A stretch of 64,000 bases of DNA from Pseudomonas sp. LS.1a (GCF_022533585.1 NZ_CP092827.1:4008001-4072000), one strand, 5' to 3'. Shown: positions 44,505 to 53,065, counted from the stretch's first letter. Notes: generated by a model from the sequence alone, not told the origin. Made by a program: numbers and translations.

Positions 44505-44589
44505 GTTTCTTGCACTGTTTTTCCAGGTCGCTGCAAGGCGACAAAAGGGAAGAAATGCGGAAAAACAGGCTTACAAAAGATTTCAGAAG

Positions 44590-44599
44590 TTGTATACAA
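44590..44599. promoter_or_regulatory. Palindrome A on the puuE side
   Basis: TTGTATACAA, a perfect 10-base palindrome, 75 bases before the puuE GTG. Confidence 0.65.
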
Positions 44600-44674
44600 T
44601 CAGCCCATCCGGTGGTGCGACATCCCGACGCGGCCCGCCCACCCCCGCACAAACGCACAAGAAGGAAGACTGCA

Positions 44675-45601
44675 GTGAGCGCTGACTACCCTCGCGACCT
44701 GATCGGTTACGGCAACAACCCTCCTCACCCGCAATGGCCGGGCAACGCTCGCATCGCGCTGTCTTTCGTCCTCAACTACGAGGAAGGTGGCGAACGCAAC
44801 ATCCTGCACGGAGACAAGGAATCCGAAGCATTCCTCTCTGAAATGGTCGCCGCCCAGCCACTGCAGGGCGTGCGCAACATGAGCATGGAATCGCTGTACG
44901 AATACGGCAGCCGCGCCGGTGTGTGGCGCCTGCTGAAGCTGTTCAAGGACAGCGGCGTGCCGCTGACCATCTTCGCCGTGGCCATGGCCGCCCAGCGCCA
45001 CCCCGACGTGATCCGCGCCATGGCCCAGGCCGGCCATGAAATCTGCAGCCACGGCTACCGCTGGATCGACTACCAGTACATGGACGAGGCCCAGGAGCGC
45101 GAGCACATGCTCGAAGCCATCCGCATCCTCACCGAAATCACCGGCGAGCGCCCGCTGGGCTGGTACACCGGCCGCACCGGCCCGAACACCCGTCGCCTGG
45201 TGATGGAGGAAGGCGGCTTCCTGTACGACAGCGACACCTATGACGACGACCTGCCCTACTGGGAGCCGAACAACCCTACCGGCAAGCCGCACCTGGTGAT
45301 CCCTTACACCCTGGACACCAACGACATGCGCTTCACCCAGGTACAGGGTTTCAACTGCGGCGAGCAGTTCTTCCAGTACCTGAAGGACGCCTTCGATGTG
45401 CTGTACGCCGAAGGTGCCGAGGCACCGAAGATGCTGTCCATCGGCCTGCACTGCCGCCTGGTCGGCCGCCCGGCGCGCCTGGCCGCACTGAAGCGCTTCG
45501 TCGATTACGCAAAAAGCCATGACCAGGTCTGGTTCGCCCGTCGCGTGGACATCGCCCGCCACTGGCACGCCACCCACCCGTACAAGAAAGAGAATGCCTG
45601 A
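44675..45601 (+). CDS. puuE: Allantoinase PuuE (polysaccharide deacetylase fold)
   Basis: 308 residues from a GTG at 44675 with GAAGGAAG before it. It is related to NodB-type deacetylases, not to the metal amidohydrolase allantoinases: SFVLNYEEGGERNIL, EICSHGYRWIDYQ and GWYTGRTGPNTRRL. It opens the ring of allantoin to give allantoate. Its stop overlaps the uraD start (TGATG), so the two are coupled. Confidence 0.95.
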   Translation: MSADYPRDLIGYGNNPPHPQWPGNARIALSFVLNYEEGGERNILHGDKESEAFLSEMVAAQPLQGVRNMSMESLYEYGSRAGVWRLLKLFKDSGVPLTIFAVAMAAQRHPDVIRAMAQAGHEICSHGYRWIDYQYMDEAQEREHMLEAIRILTEITGERPLGWYTGRTGPNTRRLVMEEGGFLYDSDTYDDDLPYWEPNNPTGKPHLVIPYTLDTNDMRFTQVQGFNCGEQFFQYLKDAFDVLYAEGAEAPKMLSIGLHCRLVGRPARLAALKRFVDYAKSHDQVWFARRVDIARHWHATHPYKKENA

Positions 45602-46116
45602 TGACCGCCTTCAACACCCTCAAGCCATCCACCCTGGGCCGTGACGCCTTCGTCAAGGCTTTCGCCGACATCTACGAGCACTCGCCGTGGGTCGCCGAAA
45701 GGGCCTATGACCTGGGCCAGCTGGGCGAGCTGGACGAGATCGAGGCGCTGCACCAGCGCATGAGCGACATCCTGCTCAGTGCCAACCACGCCGACCAGCT
45801 GGCGCTGATCAACGCTCACCCGGACCTGGCCGGCAAGGCCGCCATCCAGGGCGAGCTGACCGAATCAAGCACCAATGAACAGGCTGGCGCCGGGATCCAC
45901 CAGTGCACCGCCGAAGAGTTCGCCCGCTTCACCGAACTGAACGATGCCTACAAGGCCAAGTTCCAGTTCCCGTTCATCATGGCGGTCAAGGGCAGCAACC
46001 GGCACCAGATCCTCGCCTCCTTCGAAAAACGCATCCACAACGATGCCGATGCCGAATTCAAGGAAGCCCTGGCGCAGATCAACCTGATCGCCCTGTTCCG
46101 CCTGTTGCAGCTGTAA
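45601..46116 (+). CDS. uraD: OHCU decarboxylase
   Basis: 171 residues, helical UraD fold. Family blocks: SPWVAERAYDLG with the catalytic His region upstream, INAHPDLAGKAA, STNEQAGAGIHQCTAEEF and KFQFPFIMAVKGSNR. It converts OHCU to S-allantoin. It lies between puuE and allA; the 49-base gap to allA contains no allantoicase gene. Confidence 0.95.
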   Translation: MTAFNTLKPSTLGRDAFVKAFADIYEHSPWVAERAYDLGQLGELDEIEALHQRMSDILLSANHADQLALINAHPDLAGKAAIQGELTESSTNEQAGAGIHQCTAEEFARFTELNDAYKAKFQFPFIMAVKGSNRHQILASFEKRIHNDADAEFKEALAQINLIALFRLLQL

Positions 46117-46165
46117 GCGACCGCCGAACCTTATTCAGAACACGAACAATAGAAGAGATATCCGC

Positions 46166-46669
46166 ATGCGCACCCTGATGATCGAGCCCCTGACCAAAGA
46201 AGCCTTCGCCCCCTTCGGAGACGTGATCGAAACCGACGGCAGCGACCACTTCATGATCAACAACGGCTCGACCATGCGCTTCCACAAGCTCGCCACGGTC
46301 CAAACCGCCGAGCCTGAAGACAAGGCGATCATCAGCATCTTCCGCGCCGACGCGCTGGACATGCCGCTGACCGTGCGCATGCTGGAACGCCATCCGCTGG
46401 GCAGCCAGGCTTTCATCCCGCTGCTCGGCAACCCCTTTCTGATCGTGGTCGCGCCCGTTGGCGATGCACCTGTATCAGGCTTGGTCCGCGCCTTCCGCAG
46501 CAACGGCAGGCAGGGCGTTAATTACCATCGCGGCGTCTGGCACCACCCGGTGCTGACGATCGAAAAGCGGGATGACTTCCTGGTGGTTGATCGCAGTGGT
46601 TCCGGCAACAACTGCGACGAGCATTACTTCACCGAGGAACAGATGCTGATCCTCAATCCCCACCAATAA
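46166..46669 (+). CDS. allA: Ureidoglycolate lyase AllA
   Basis: 167 residues with the AllA cupin: EAFAPFGDVIETDG, FRADALDMPLTVRMLERHPLGSQ, FIPLLGNPFLIVVAP and NYHRGVWHHPVLT. It cleaves ureidoglycolate to glyoxylate and urea. Glyoxylate can enter the gcl route 9 kb downstream, and urea can be moved by the UT protein at 62397. It requires ureidoglycolate from allantoicase, which is not encoded here. Confidence 0.94.
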   Translation: MRTLMIEPLTKEAFAPFGDVIETDGSDHFMINNGSTMRFHKLATVQTAEPEDKAIISIFRADALDMPLTVRMLERHPLGSQAFIPLLGNPFLIVVAPVGDAPVSGLVRAFRSNGRQGVNYHRGVWHHPVLTIEKRDDFLVVDRSGSGNNCDEHYFTEEQMLILNPHQ

Positions 46670-46728
46670 GAAAAGGTCGGTCATTCAAGGGCATTGCCCG
46701 AGCGGGTGACCGGCAAGAGGTACATACT

Positions 46729-48057
46729 GTGGAAGCACACCTTCACGAATGGCTGAACCTGAGCATTCGCTGGGTTCACATGATCACCGGCGTAGCCTGG
46801 ATCGGTGCATCGTTCTACTTCGTCTGGCTGGAGAACCACCTGAACCGAAGCAACCCGCGCGATGGGTTGTCGGGTGATCTCTGGGCAATTCACGGCGGTG
46901 GTATCTACCACCTGGAGAAATACAAGCTCGCCCCCCCGAAAATGCCCGAGAACCTGCACTGGTTCAAATGGGAAGCCTACTTCACCTGGATGTCCGGTAT
47001 CGCCCTGCTGTGCGTGGTGTTCTACTGGAACCCGGCCCTGTACCTGCTGGCCCCTGGCAGCACCCTTAGCGGTGCCGAAGGCGTGGCCATCGGTATCGGC
47101 TCGCTGATCGCCGGCTGGTTCATCTATGACTTCCTGTGCGACTCGCCCCTGGGCAAGAAGCCAGCGCTGCTCGGTGCCGTACTGTTCGTGCTGATCATCG
47201 CCGCATGCTGGGGCTTCAGCCTGGTGTTCAGCGGCCGTGGTGCATACCTGCACACCGGCGCGATCATCGGCACCATCATGGTCGGTAACGTGTTCCGCAT
47301 CATCATGCCGGCCCAGCGCCAGCTGGTGGCGGCTATCGAGAACAACCAGACGCCCGACCCGGTACTGCCGGCCAAGGGCCTGCTGCGCTCGCGCCACAAC
47401 AACTACTTCACCCTGCCGGTGCTGTTCATCATGATCAGCAACCACTTCCCGAGCACCTACGGTAGCCAGTACAACTGGCTGATCCTGGCCGGTATCGCTG
47501 TAGCCGCGGTCCTGATCCGCCACTACTTCAACACCCGCCACGACAGCAACAAGTACGCCTGGACCCTGCCGGTCGGCGCCCTGGCGATGATCTGCCTGGC
47601 CTACGTCACCGGTCCGAAACCGATGGCCGTGAGCCCTGAGCAAGCCGCGGCGAAGATCGAGTACCAGCCACTGCCCGCGACCGCAGTAGGTGGCAAGACC
47701 GCTGCCGAGCAACGCGCCGAGGACGCCGCCAAGGCTGCCGCAGCGCCTGCCGCGCCGGCTGCAGCCCCTGCCCAGGCCACGGCCCAGGCTGGCGGCGAGA
47801 GCTTCGACAAGATCCACAATGTCATCCAGGAACGCTGCACCGTGTGCCACTCGTCGAAGCCGACCAGCCCACTGTTCAGCGCCGCCCCTGCCGGCGTGAT
47901 GTTCGACACCCCGCAACAGATCCAGGCCCAGGCCGCGCGCATCCAGGCGCAAGCGGTCGCCAGCCAGATCATGCCGCTGGGCAACATCACCCAGATGACC
48001 ACCGAAGAGCGCAAGCTCGTCGGCGACTGGATCGCCAAAGGCGCCCCGGTCAACTGA
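46729..48057 (+). CDS. puuD: Membrane urate oxidase PuuD with C-terminal cytochrome c
   Basis: 442 residues from a GTG at 46729 (AAGAGG before it). N-terminal membrane domain with about eight spans (WVHMITGVAWIGASFYFVWL, GGGIYHLEK), an Ala/Pro-rich linker (about 315-350) and a small cytochrome c domain with C370-T-V-C373-H374. This is the bacterial electron-chain-linked urate oxidase that makes 5-hydroxyisourate without releasing H2O2. It completes urate oxidation before hiuH. Confidence 0.95.
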   Translation: MEAHLHEWLNLSIRWVHMITGVAWIGASFYFVWLENHLNRSNPRDGLSGDLWAIHGGGIYHLEKYKLAPPKMPENLHWFKWEAYFTWMSGIALLCVVFYWNPALYLLAPGSTLSGAEGVAIGIGSLIAGWFIYDFLCDSPLGKKPALLGAVLFVLIIAACWGFSLVFSGRGAYLHTGAIIGTIMVGNVFRIIMPAQRQLVAAIENNQTPDPVLPAKGLLRSRHNNYFTLPVLFIMISNHFPSTYGSQYNWLILAGIAVAAVLIRHYFNTRHDSNKYAWTLPVGALAMICLAYVTGPKPMAVSPEQAAAKIEYQPLPATAVGGKTAAEQRAEDAAKAAAAPAAPAAAPAQATAQAGGESFDKIHNVIQERCTVCHSSKPTSPLFSAAPAGVMFDTPQQIQAQAARIQAQAVASQIMPLGNITQMTTEERKLVGDWIAKGAPVN

Positions 48058-48084
48058 AACACAATGGTCGGGATAACACCGCTC

Positions 48085-48118
48085 CCTGTGGGAGCGGGTT
48101 CACCCGCGAAGAGGCCGG
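48085..48118. repeat. Single REP after puuD
   Basis: One full REP unit (CCTGTGGGAGCGGGTTCACC core) without an inverted partner. Confidence 0.9.
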
Positions 48119-48244
48119 CAATCCCGGCCTCGAACTTGAAGATTCACGCAACAAGCAAGCATCGAGCGTTCAGCGTCAGGCGGGAACCCCAGGCTCTCTT
48201 CACCGGGAGCCTGCCGCCTGGCGCTGCCGCTTGGATCCGAGAAT

Positions 48245-48252
48245 AAAAACAA
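48245..48252 (+). promoter_or_regulatory. Possible Crc/Hfq motif before uacT
   Basis: AAAAACAA fits AAnAAnAA, 15 bases before the ATG and just before the GAGG ribosome site. The A-rich context makes a chance match possible. Confidence 0.45.
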
Positions 48253-48267
48253 AACTCGAGGTGCTGC

Positions 48268-49623
48268 ATGTCCGAGTCACGCAAGGCGTACATCCCAGTT
48301 GCGCCGCCGCGCGAGCCCTTGCCCCTGTTCCAACTGATCCTGGTTGGCCTGCAACACGTTCTGCTGATGTACGGCGGCGCGATCGCCGTGCCGTTGATCA
48401 TCGGCCAGGCCGCCGGGTTGTCCCGTGAAGAAGTCGCTTTCCTGATCAACGCCGACCTGCTGGTCGCCGGCGTCGCTACCATCATCCAGTCATTCGGCAT
48501 CGGCCCGGTGGGCATCCGCATGCCGGTGATGATGGGTGCCAGTTTCGCTGCCGTCGGCAGCATGGTGGCCATGGCCGGCATGCCCGGCGTGGGCCTGCAG
48601 GGGATCTTCGGCGCGACCATCGCCGCCGGGTTCTTCGGCATGCTGATCGCGCCGTTCATGTCCAAGGTCGTACGCTTCTTCCCGCCACTGGTCACCGGCA
48701 CGGTGATCACCTCGATTGGCCTGTCGCTGTTCCCGGTGGCAGTCAACTGGGCCGGTGGCGGCCACCAGGCAGACACCTTCGGCTCGCCGATCTACCTGCT
48801 GGTGGCCGGCCTGGTGCTGGCGGTAATCCTGCTGATCAACCGTTTCATGCGCGGCTTCTGGGTCAACGTGTCGGTGCTGGTGGGCATGGGCCTGGGCTAC
48901 ATCCTGGCCGGTTCCATCGGCATGGTCGACCTGTCGGGCCTGAACGACGCACCGTGGCTGCAAGTGGTGACCCCATTGCACTTCGGCATGCCGACCTTCA
49001 GCCTGGCGCCGATCCTGTCCATGTGCCTGGTGGTGGTGATCATCTTCGTCGAGTCCACCGGCATGTTCCTGGCCCTGGGCAAGGTGACCGATCGTGAAGT
49101 GACCCCCGGGATGCTGCGTCGCGGCCTGCTGTGCGATGCCGGTGCGTCGTTCATCGCCGGCTTCTTCAACACCTTCACCCACTCCTCGTTCGCCCAGAAC
49201 ATCGGCCTGGTGCAGATGACCGGGGTGCGCTGCCGCTACGTCACCATCGTGGCCGGTGCGCTGCTGATCCTGCTCAGCCTGCTGCCCAAGGCGGCCTTCC
49301 TGATTGCCTCGATCCCGCCTGCGGTACTGGGCGGCGCGTCCATCGCCATGTTCGGCATGGTCACCGCCACCGGGATCAAGATTCTCCAGGAGGCGGACAT
49401 CGGCGACCGTCGCAACCAGCTGCTGGTTGCGGTGAGCGTCGGCTTCGGGCTGATCCCCGTGGTGCGACCGGAGTTCTTCGCCCAGATGCCCCAGTGGATG
49501 GAACCCATCACCCACAGTGGCATCGCCATGGCCACGGTCAGTGCCCTGGTGTTGAACGTACTGTTCAACATCCTCGGTGGCGCCGACCGCGCGGTGCACA
49601 ACGAAGTCTGTCACCAGCATTGA
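48268..49623 (+). CDS. uacT: NCS2 urate/xanthine permease
   Basis: 451 residues of the nucleobase-ascorbate transporter branch: LQHVLLMYGGAIAVP near the start, and the family signature QNIGLVQMTGVRCRYVT after FNTFTHSSFA. About fourteen membrane helices. The position after puuD and sequence class favour urate or xanthine import, and the symbol is given on that basis; uracil specificity is less likely from context. Confidence 0.88.
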   Translation: MSESRKAYIPVAPPREPLPLFQLILVGLQHVLLMYGGAIAVPLIIGQAAGLSREEVAFLINADLLVAGVATIIQSFGIGPVGIRMPVMMGASFAAVGSMVAMAGMPGVGLQGIFGATIAAGFFGMLIAPFMSKVVRFFPPLVTGTVITSIGLSLFPVAVNWAGGGHQADTFGSPIYLLVAGLVLAVILLINRFMRGFWVNVSVLVGMGLGYILAGSIGMVDLSGLNDAPWLQVVTPLHFGMPTFSLAPILSMCLVVVIIFVESTGMFLALGKVTDREVTPGMLRRGLLCDAGASFIAGFFNTFTHSSFAQNIGLVQMTGVRCRYVTIVAGALLILLSLLPKAAFLIASIPPAVLGGASIAMFGMVTATGIKILQEADIGDRRNQLLVAVSVGFGLIPVVRPEFFAQMPQWMEPITHSGIAMATVSALVLNVLFNILGGADRAVHNEVCHQH

Positions 49624-49628
49624 GCAAA

Positions 49629-49651
49629 GGGGGCGGCGCGCTGTCGCCCCC
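49629..49651 (+). terminator. GC-rich hairpin after uacT
   Basis: GGGGGCG pairs with CGCCCCC around a 9-base loop, 6 bases after the stop. There is no U-run, so it may be a weak terminator or a processing hairpin. Confidence 0.4.
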
Positions 49652-49654
49652 GCC

Positions 49655-49670
49655 TTGACCTCGCCGTAAA
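49655..49670. promoter_or_regulatory. Degenerate palindrome B before the first Tsx gene
   Basis: TTGAC-N6-GTAAA differs from TTGAC-N6-GTCAA at one defined base. Confidence 0.35.
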
Positions 49671-49730
49671 TGCTTCACCGTCGGCCCGCCGGAATGGGCC
49701 GTCCGGGGCGCCTGCGCGCCAAATAAATCC

Positions 49731-49738
49731 AACAAAAA
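49731..49738 (+). promoter_or_regulatory. Crc/Hfq catabolite-activity motif before the first Tsx gene
   Basis: AACAAAAA fits AAnAAnAA; it continues as AACAAAAACAATAAG, 22 bases before the ATG. Confidence 0.5.
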
Positions 49739-49760
49739 CAATAAGTCCGGGAACCACAAC

Positions 49761-50546
49761 ATGAAACGCATCACCTCGTCCCTCTTGCTGGGCAGCAGCC
49801 TGCTGGCCACCCTCCCCGCCCATGCTGGCGAATGGCTGCAGTGGCATGGCGAAAGCCTGACCTACCTGTACGGCAAGGACTTCAAGGTCAACCCACGCAT
49901 CCAGCAGACGGTAACCTTCGAGCACGCCAACAAATGGAAGTACGGCGACACTTTCATGTTCGTCGACAAGGTCTTCTACAACGGCAAACCCGACCCTGGC
50001 AAAGGCGTGACCAGCTACTATGGCGAGTTCAGCCCGCGCCTGTCGTTCGGCAAGATCTTCGACCAGAAGCTGGCGTTCGGCCCGATCAAGGATGTGCTGC
50101 TGGCCATGACCTACGAGCGTGGCGAAGGCGATAACGAGGCCTACCTGATCGGCCCCGGCTTCGACCTGGATATCCCCGGCTTCAACTACTTCACTCTCAA
50201 TTTCTACCTGCGCAACACCGAAGGTAGCCGCCCCGGTGACAACGTCTGGCAGATCACCCCGGCCTTCTCGTACACCATCCCGGTGGGCAAATCCGACATT
50301 CTGATCGACGGTTACATGGACTGGGTGGTCGACAACGACCAGACCCGCCGTGGCACCTACCACGCCAACCTGCAGTTCAACCCACAGGTCAAGTACGACC
50401 TGGGCAAAGCACTGAACCTTGGCGCCAAGCAGCTGTATGTGGGCATCGAATACAGCTACTGGAAGGACAAGTACGGCATCGACAGCCAAGGCAACATCGA
50501 CAGTAACCAGAGCGTCACCAGTGCCCTGATCAAGGTGCACTTCTAA
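49761..50546 (+). CDS. Tsx-type nucleoside-specific outer-membrane channel, copy 1
   Basis: 261 residues. Signal peptide to about residue 22 (SLLATLPAHAG), then a 12-strand-type barrel of the Tsx family with alternating aromatic strands (ESLTYLYGKDFKVNP, VTFEHANKWKYGDTFMF) and a terminal Phe (LIKVHF) expected of outer-membrane porins. It would let nucleosides or nucleobases cross the outer membrane for UacT/PbuG. A paralog follows at 50898. Confidence 0.88.
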   Translation: MKRITSSLLLGSSLLATLPAHAGEWLQWHGESLTYLYGKDFKVNPRIQQTVTFEHANKWKYGDTFMFVDKVFYNGKPDPGKGVTSYYGEFSPRLSFGKIFDQKLAFGPIKDVLLAMTYERGEGDNEAYLIGPGFDLDIPGFNYFTLNFYLRNTEGSRPGDNVWQITPAFSYTIPVGKSDILIDGYMDWVVDNDQTRRGTYHANLQFNPQVKYDLGKALNLGAKQLYVGIEYSYWKDKYGIDSQGNIDSNQSVTSALIKVHF

Positions 50547-50670
50547 AAAACTGACCAAACGCACAAGTTTGTTCCACTCTGCTCCAGGACGGAGCACTTG
50601 AGGCAAGGCGCGCAAGCCAGTAATCTGCGCGCCCCCTCGATCAGGGCAGGAGGGATTCTGCCTGCGTTTA

Positions 50671-50686
50671 CTGACCGCTCAGTCAA
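50671..50686. promoter_or_regulatory. Palindrome B (RutR-like operator) before the second Tsx gene
   Basis: CTGAC-N6-GTCAA, in the 351-base interval between the two Tsx genes. A separate GGCGCGC/GCGCGCC hairpin at 50607-50633 may follow the first gene. No coding region was seen in this interval. Confidence 0.5.
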
Positions 50687-50897
50687 TGAATACGGGCGGT
50701 TGGCCAACGTGTTGCCAGCCTGAAAGACCCTTTTCATCCGTTCAGAACGAAGTCGAGCAGGAAGGTTTTGCCAGCCCAGGAAAGTTGGCTCAACCCTTGC
50801 CAAACAGCTGTGGCCTATCGAAAAAAGCTGACTCGAAAGACAAAAAAGCGCCAAAACAAACGCTGACAATAGACCAATCAAGGGAGCGACACTCGCA

Positions 50898-51680
50898 ATG
50901 CGTACCATCAACAGCCTGATCCTCGCCGGCGGCCTGCTGGCCTGTGGCACCACCTTCGGCGGCGACCTGCTGCAATGGCAGAACAACAGCCTGACCTACC
51001 TGTGGGGCAAGAACTTCAAGGTCAACCCGTCGATCCAGCAAACCGTCACCTTCGAGCACGCCGATGGCTGGAAGTACGGCGATAACTTCATCTTTGTCGA
51101 CAAGATCTTCTACCAGGGCCAGAAAGATGAGGGCAATGGCCCGAACACCTACTATGGCGAAATCAGCCCGCGCCTGTCGTTCGGCAAGATCTTCGACCAG
51201 AAGCTGGCATTCGGCCCGGTCAAGGACGTGCTGCTGGCGATGACCTACGAGTTCGGCGAAGGTGATACCGAGTCGTACCTGATCGGCCCTGGCTTCGACC
51301 TGGACATCCCTGGCTTCGACTACTTCCAGCTGAACTTCTACAACCGCACCACCGACGGCAGCCGCGCCGGCGACAACGTGTGGCAGATCACCCCGGTGTG
51401 GTCGTACACCATTCCGGTCGGTTCGTCCGACGTGCTGATCGACGGTTTCATGGACTGGGTGGTCGACAACGACGAGAACCGCCGCGGTACCTACCAGGCC
51501 AACCTGCACTTCAACCCGCAGATCAAGTATGACCTGGGCAAGGCCTTGCACCTGGGCGAGAAGCAGCTGTATGTGGGTGTGGAGTACGACTACTGGAAGA
51601 ACAAGTACGGCATCAAGGACAGCGATGCCTTCACCACCGACCAGAACACCATGAGCTTCCTGCTCAAGGTTCACTTCTGA
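50898..51680 (+). CDS. Tsx-type nucleoside-specific outer-membrane channel, copy 2
   Basis: 260 residues, a close paralog of the preceding gene along its whole length (for example SPRLSFGKIFDQKLAFGP is shared exactly), with signal peptide and terminal FLLKVHF. Loops near residues 75 and 230 differ, which may alter substrate preference. It has its own long leader with a palindrome B site, so the copies can be regulated separately. The IS110 element begins 47 bases after its stop. Confidence 0.88.
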   Translation: MRTINSLILAGGLLACGTTFGGDLLQWQNNSLTYLWGKNFKVNPSIQQTVTFEHADGWKYGDNFIFVDKIFYQGQKDEGNGPNTYYGEISPRLSFGKIFDQKLAFGPVKDVLLAMTYEFGEGDTESYLIGPGFDLDIPGFDYFQLNFYNRTTDGSRAGDNVWQITPVWSYTIPVGSSDVLIDGFMDWVVDNDENRRGTYQANLHFNPQIKYDLGKALHLGEKQLYVGVEYDYWKNKYGIKDSDAFTTDQNTMSFLLKVHF

Positions 51681-51763
51681 TGTGAAGCGTTGGGGCCGCG
51701 CTGCTGCCCATCGCAGGCAAACCAGCTTGTGTCTTGAGAGGGGATTAGAATCTGGAGTGAGAG

Positions 51764-51831
51764 CGGTGAATGGCAAGCTGAATGCCAGAGGTGCCTTGAG
51801 CACGTGTGGGAGCACAAGCTGCCATTCACCG
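51764..51831 (+). ncRNA. Candidate bridge-RNA hairpin in IS110 left end
   Basis: CGGTGAATGGC (51764-51774) pairs perfectly with GCCATTCACCG (51821-51831), leaving a 46-base loop. The 3' side of the loop holds TGTGGGAGC (51805-51813), complementary to GCTCCCACA of the rebuilt target across the CT core. IS110-group elements make a bridge RNA from this end whose loops guide target and donor recognition. The ends of the RNA are unknown. Confidence 0.5.
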
Positions 51832-51939
51832 TTCCACTTTGGCGAGAGCCCGAACAGTTGGATGAGGGCCTAATCTCGAACCACAAGCGTGGGCCAAGCC
51901 AAAGCTCTCTCACACTGTTGAGTCTAGGAGGTTTTGGCG

Positions 51940-52875
51940 ATGGCTTCCTTCTTGGGTATCGATGTTTCCAGTCTTTCCCTTGATGCACTGGTGCGGCCCC
52001 AGGGCATCAGGATCAGCGTGCGCAATGATCCAGCGGGCTTTGAGGAACTGGTGAAGAGCCTTCGAGGGCTCAGCATCAAGCGCATCCTTCTGGAAGCTAC
52101 AGGCGGCTACGAGCTTGATGTCATGCGCTTTCTCCAGAACGCCAGCTACAAGGTCATACGCGTGAACCCCAAGCGAGCCAGATCGTTCGCGGATTCCTTG
52201 GGCATCAAGGCCAAGACCGATGCCATCGACGCCGCAGTGCTGGCCCATTTCGCTGAGGTCATTCCTGACAAGCCAACCCTGAAAACAAGCCCTGAAAGGG
52301 CCCTGTTACGAGAACTCCTTCAGCAGCGTGATCGCCTGGTCCAACAGCGAGATGACGATCGGCGGCGCCTGAAGCAGGCCCAGTCAGCAATGGTCGCCAA
52401 TTTCCTGAAAACCAATCTTCAGCACTTTGCATCGCAGATAAAGTTGGTGGAGCAAGCGATCAAGCGGCAGGCCACAGTGCTCAGCGATGAACGGATAGCC
52501 AAACTGGACGAAGTCAAAGGCATCGGGATGGTAACCGCGACCAAGCTGGTAGCGCTCTTGCCGGAACTGGGGCACGTGGAGTCCCGGGAAATAGCCTCTT
52601 TGGTCGGTGTGGCCCCCTTCAATCACGACAGCGGAAAGTCCGTGGGCAAGCGCTTTATCTCAGGAGGCCGATTTGAGGTCAGGCGTGCGCTGTACATGGC
52701 GTGCCTGGTAGCGGTGAAACATAATCCAACGCTCAAAGCCCGATATGAGGCGCTGCGTGGGCGAGGGAAACTTGCCAAGGTTGCGCTTGTAGCCTGCATG
52801 AGAATCTTCATCGTGCGCCTCAATGCGATGCTCAGAACGGGCACGCCGTGGCGGGATGACTTACCGCAGCCATGA
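51940..52875 (+). CDS. IS110-family transposase (DEDD recombinase)
   Basis: 311 residues from the ATG at 51940 (GGAGG 8 bases before). N-terminal RuvC-like DEDD domain: D7 in FLGIDVSS, an acidic residue in LLEATGGYELDV, and KTDAIDAAVLAHF. A coiled-coil middle (about 125-165) leads to the C-terminal transposase domain with KGIGMVTATKLVALLPELG and GVAPFNHDSGKSVGKR, which carries the catalytic Ser. The frame is intact, so the element may be active. Codon choice is less GC3-biased than its neighbours, consistent with acquisition. Confidence 0.92.
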   Translation: MASFLGIDVSSLSLDALVRPQGIRISVRNDPAGFEELVKSLRGLSIKRILLEATGGYELDVMRFLQNASYKVIRVNPKRARSFADSLGIKAKTDAIDAAVLAHFAEVIPDKPTLKTSPERALLRELLQQRDRLVQQRDDDRRRLKQAQSAMVANFLKTNLQHFASQIKLVEQAIKRQATVLSDERIAKLDEVKGIGMVTATKLVALLPELGHVESREIASLVGVAPFNHDSGKSVGKRFISGGRFEVRRALYMACLVAVKHNPTLKARYEALRGRGKLAKVALVACMRIFIVRLNAMLRTGTPWRDDLPQP

Positions 52876-52901
52876 AAACATGGCGCAAATCACAGCGTGA
52901 T

Positions 52902-52988
52902 CCTGTGGGAGCGGGTTACCCGCGAGACGACACCGCGGAGGATGGCACGGGCTTCGCCCGTGTTCGCGGGCAAGCCCGCTCCCACAGG
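52902..52988. repeat. REP pair inside the right end of the IS110 element
   Basis: Inverted REPs, the left with a one-base loss (GGGTTACCCGCGAG). It lies 27 bases after the transposase stop, within the inferred element. Confidence 0.88.
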
Positions 52989-53065
52989 GGGCGCGCCAGC
53001 TTTTAGAAATTGAGCAAGACAGTTGCTCCCACAGGGTCAGCGCCGGATTCAAGGCATGCGCTGCA

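Larger units (their letters stand above)
51728..53025 (+). mobile_element. IS110-family insertion sequence inserted in a REP
   Basis: About 1.3 kb. Joining 51690-51727 to 53028 onward rebuilds an intact REP-like unit (GGCAAACCAG-CT-CCCACAGGG), which fixes the ends: CT occurs at both junctions (51726-51727 and 53026-53027), like the 2-base core of IS110 elements. TGTCTTG (51730-51736) and CAAGACA (53015-53021) form a short sub-terminal inverted repeat. Inside are a 212-base left non-coding end, the transposase, and a right end containing a REP pair. No longer target duplication, as expected for the family. Confidence 0.7.

Noticed and set aside
49761..51680. The two Tsx genes as a recent tandem duplication or assembly artefact
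   Set aside because: The proteins differ throughout and the leaders are unrelated, so they are established paralogs.
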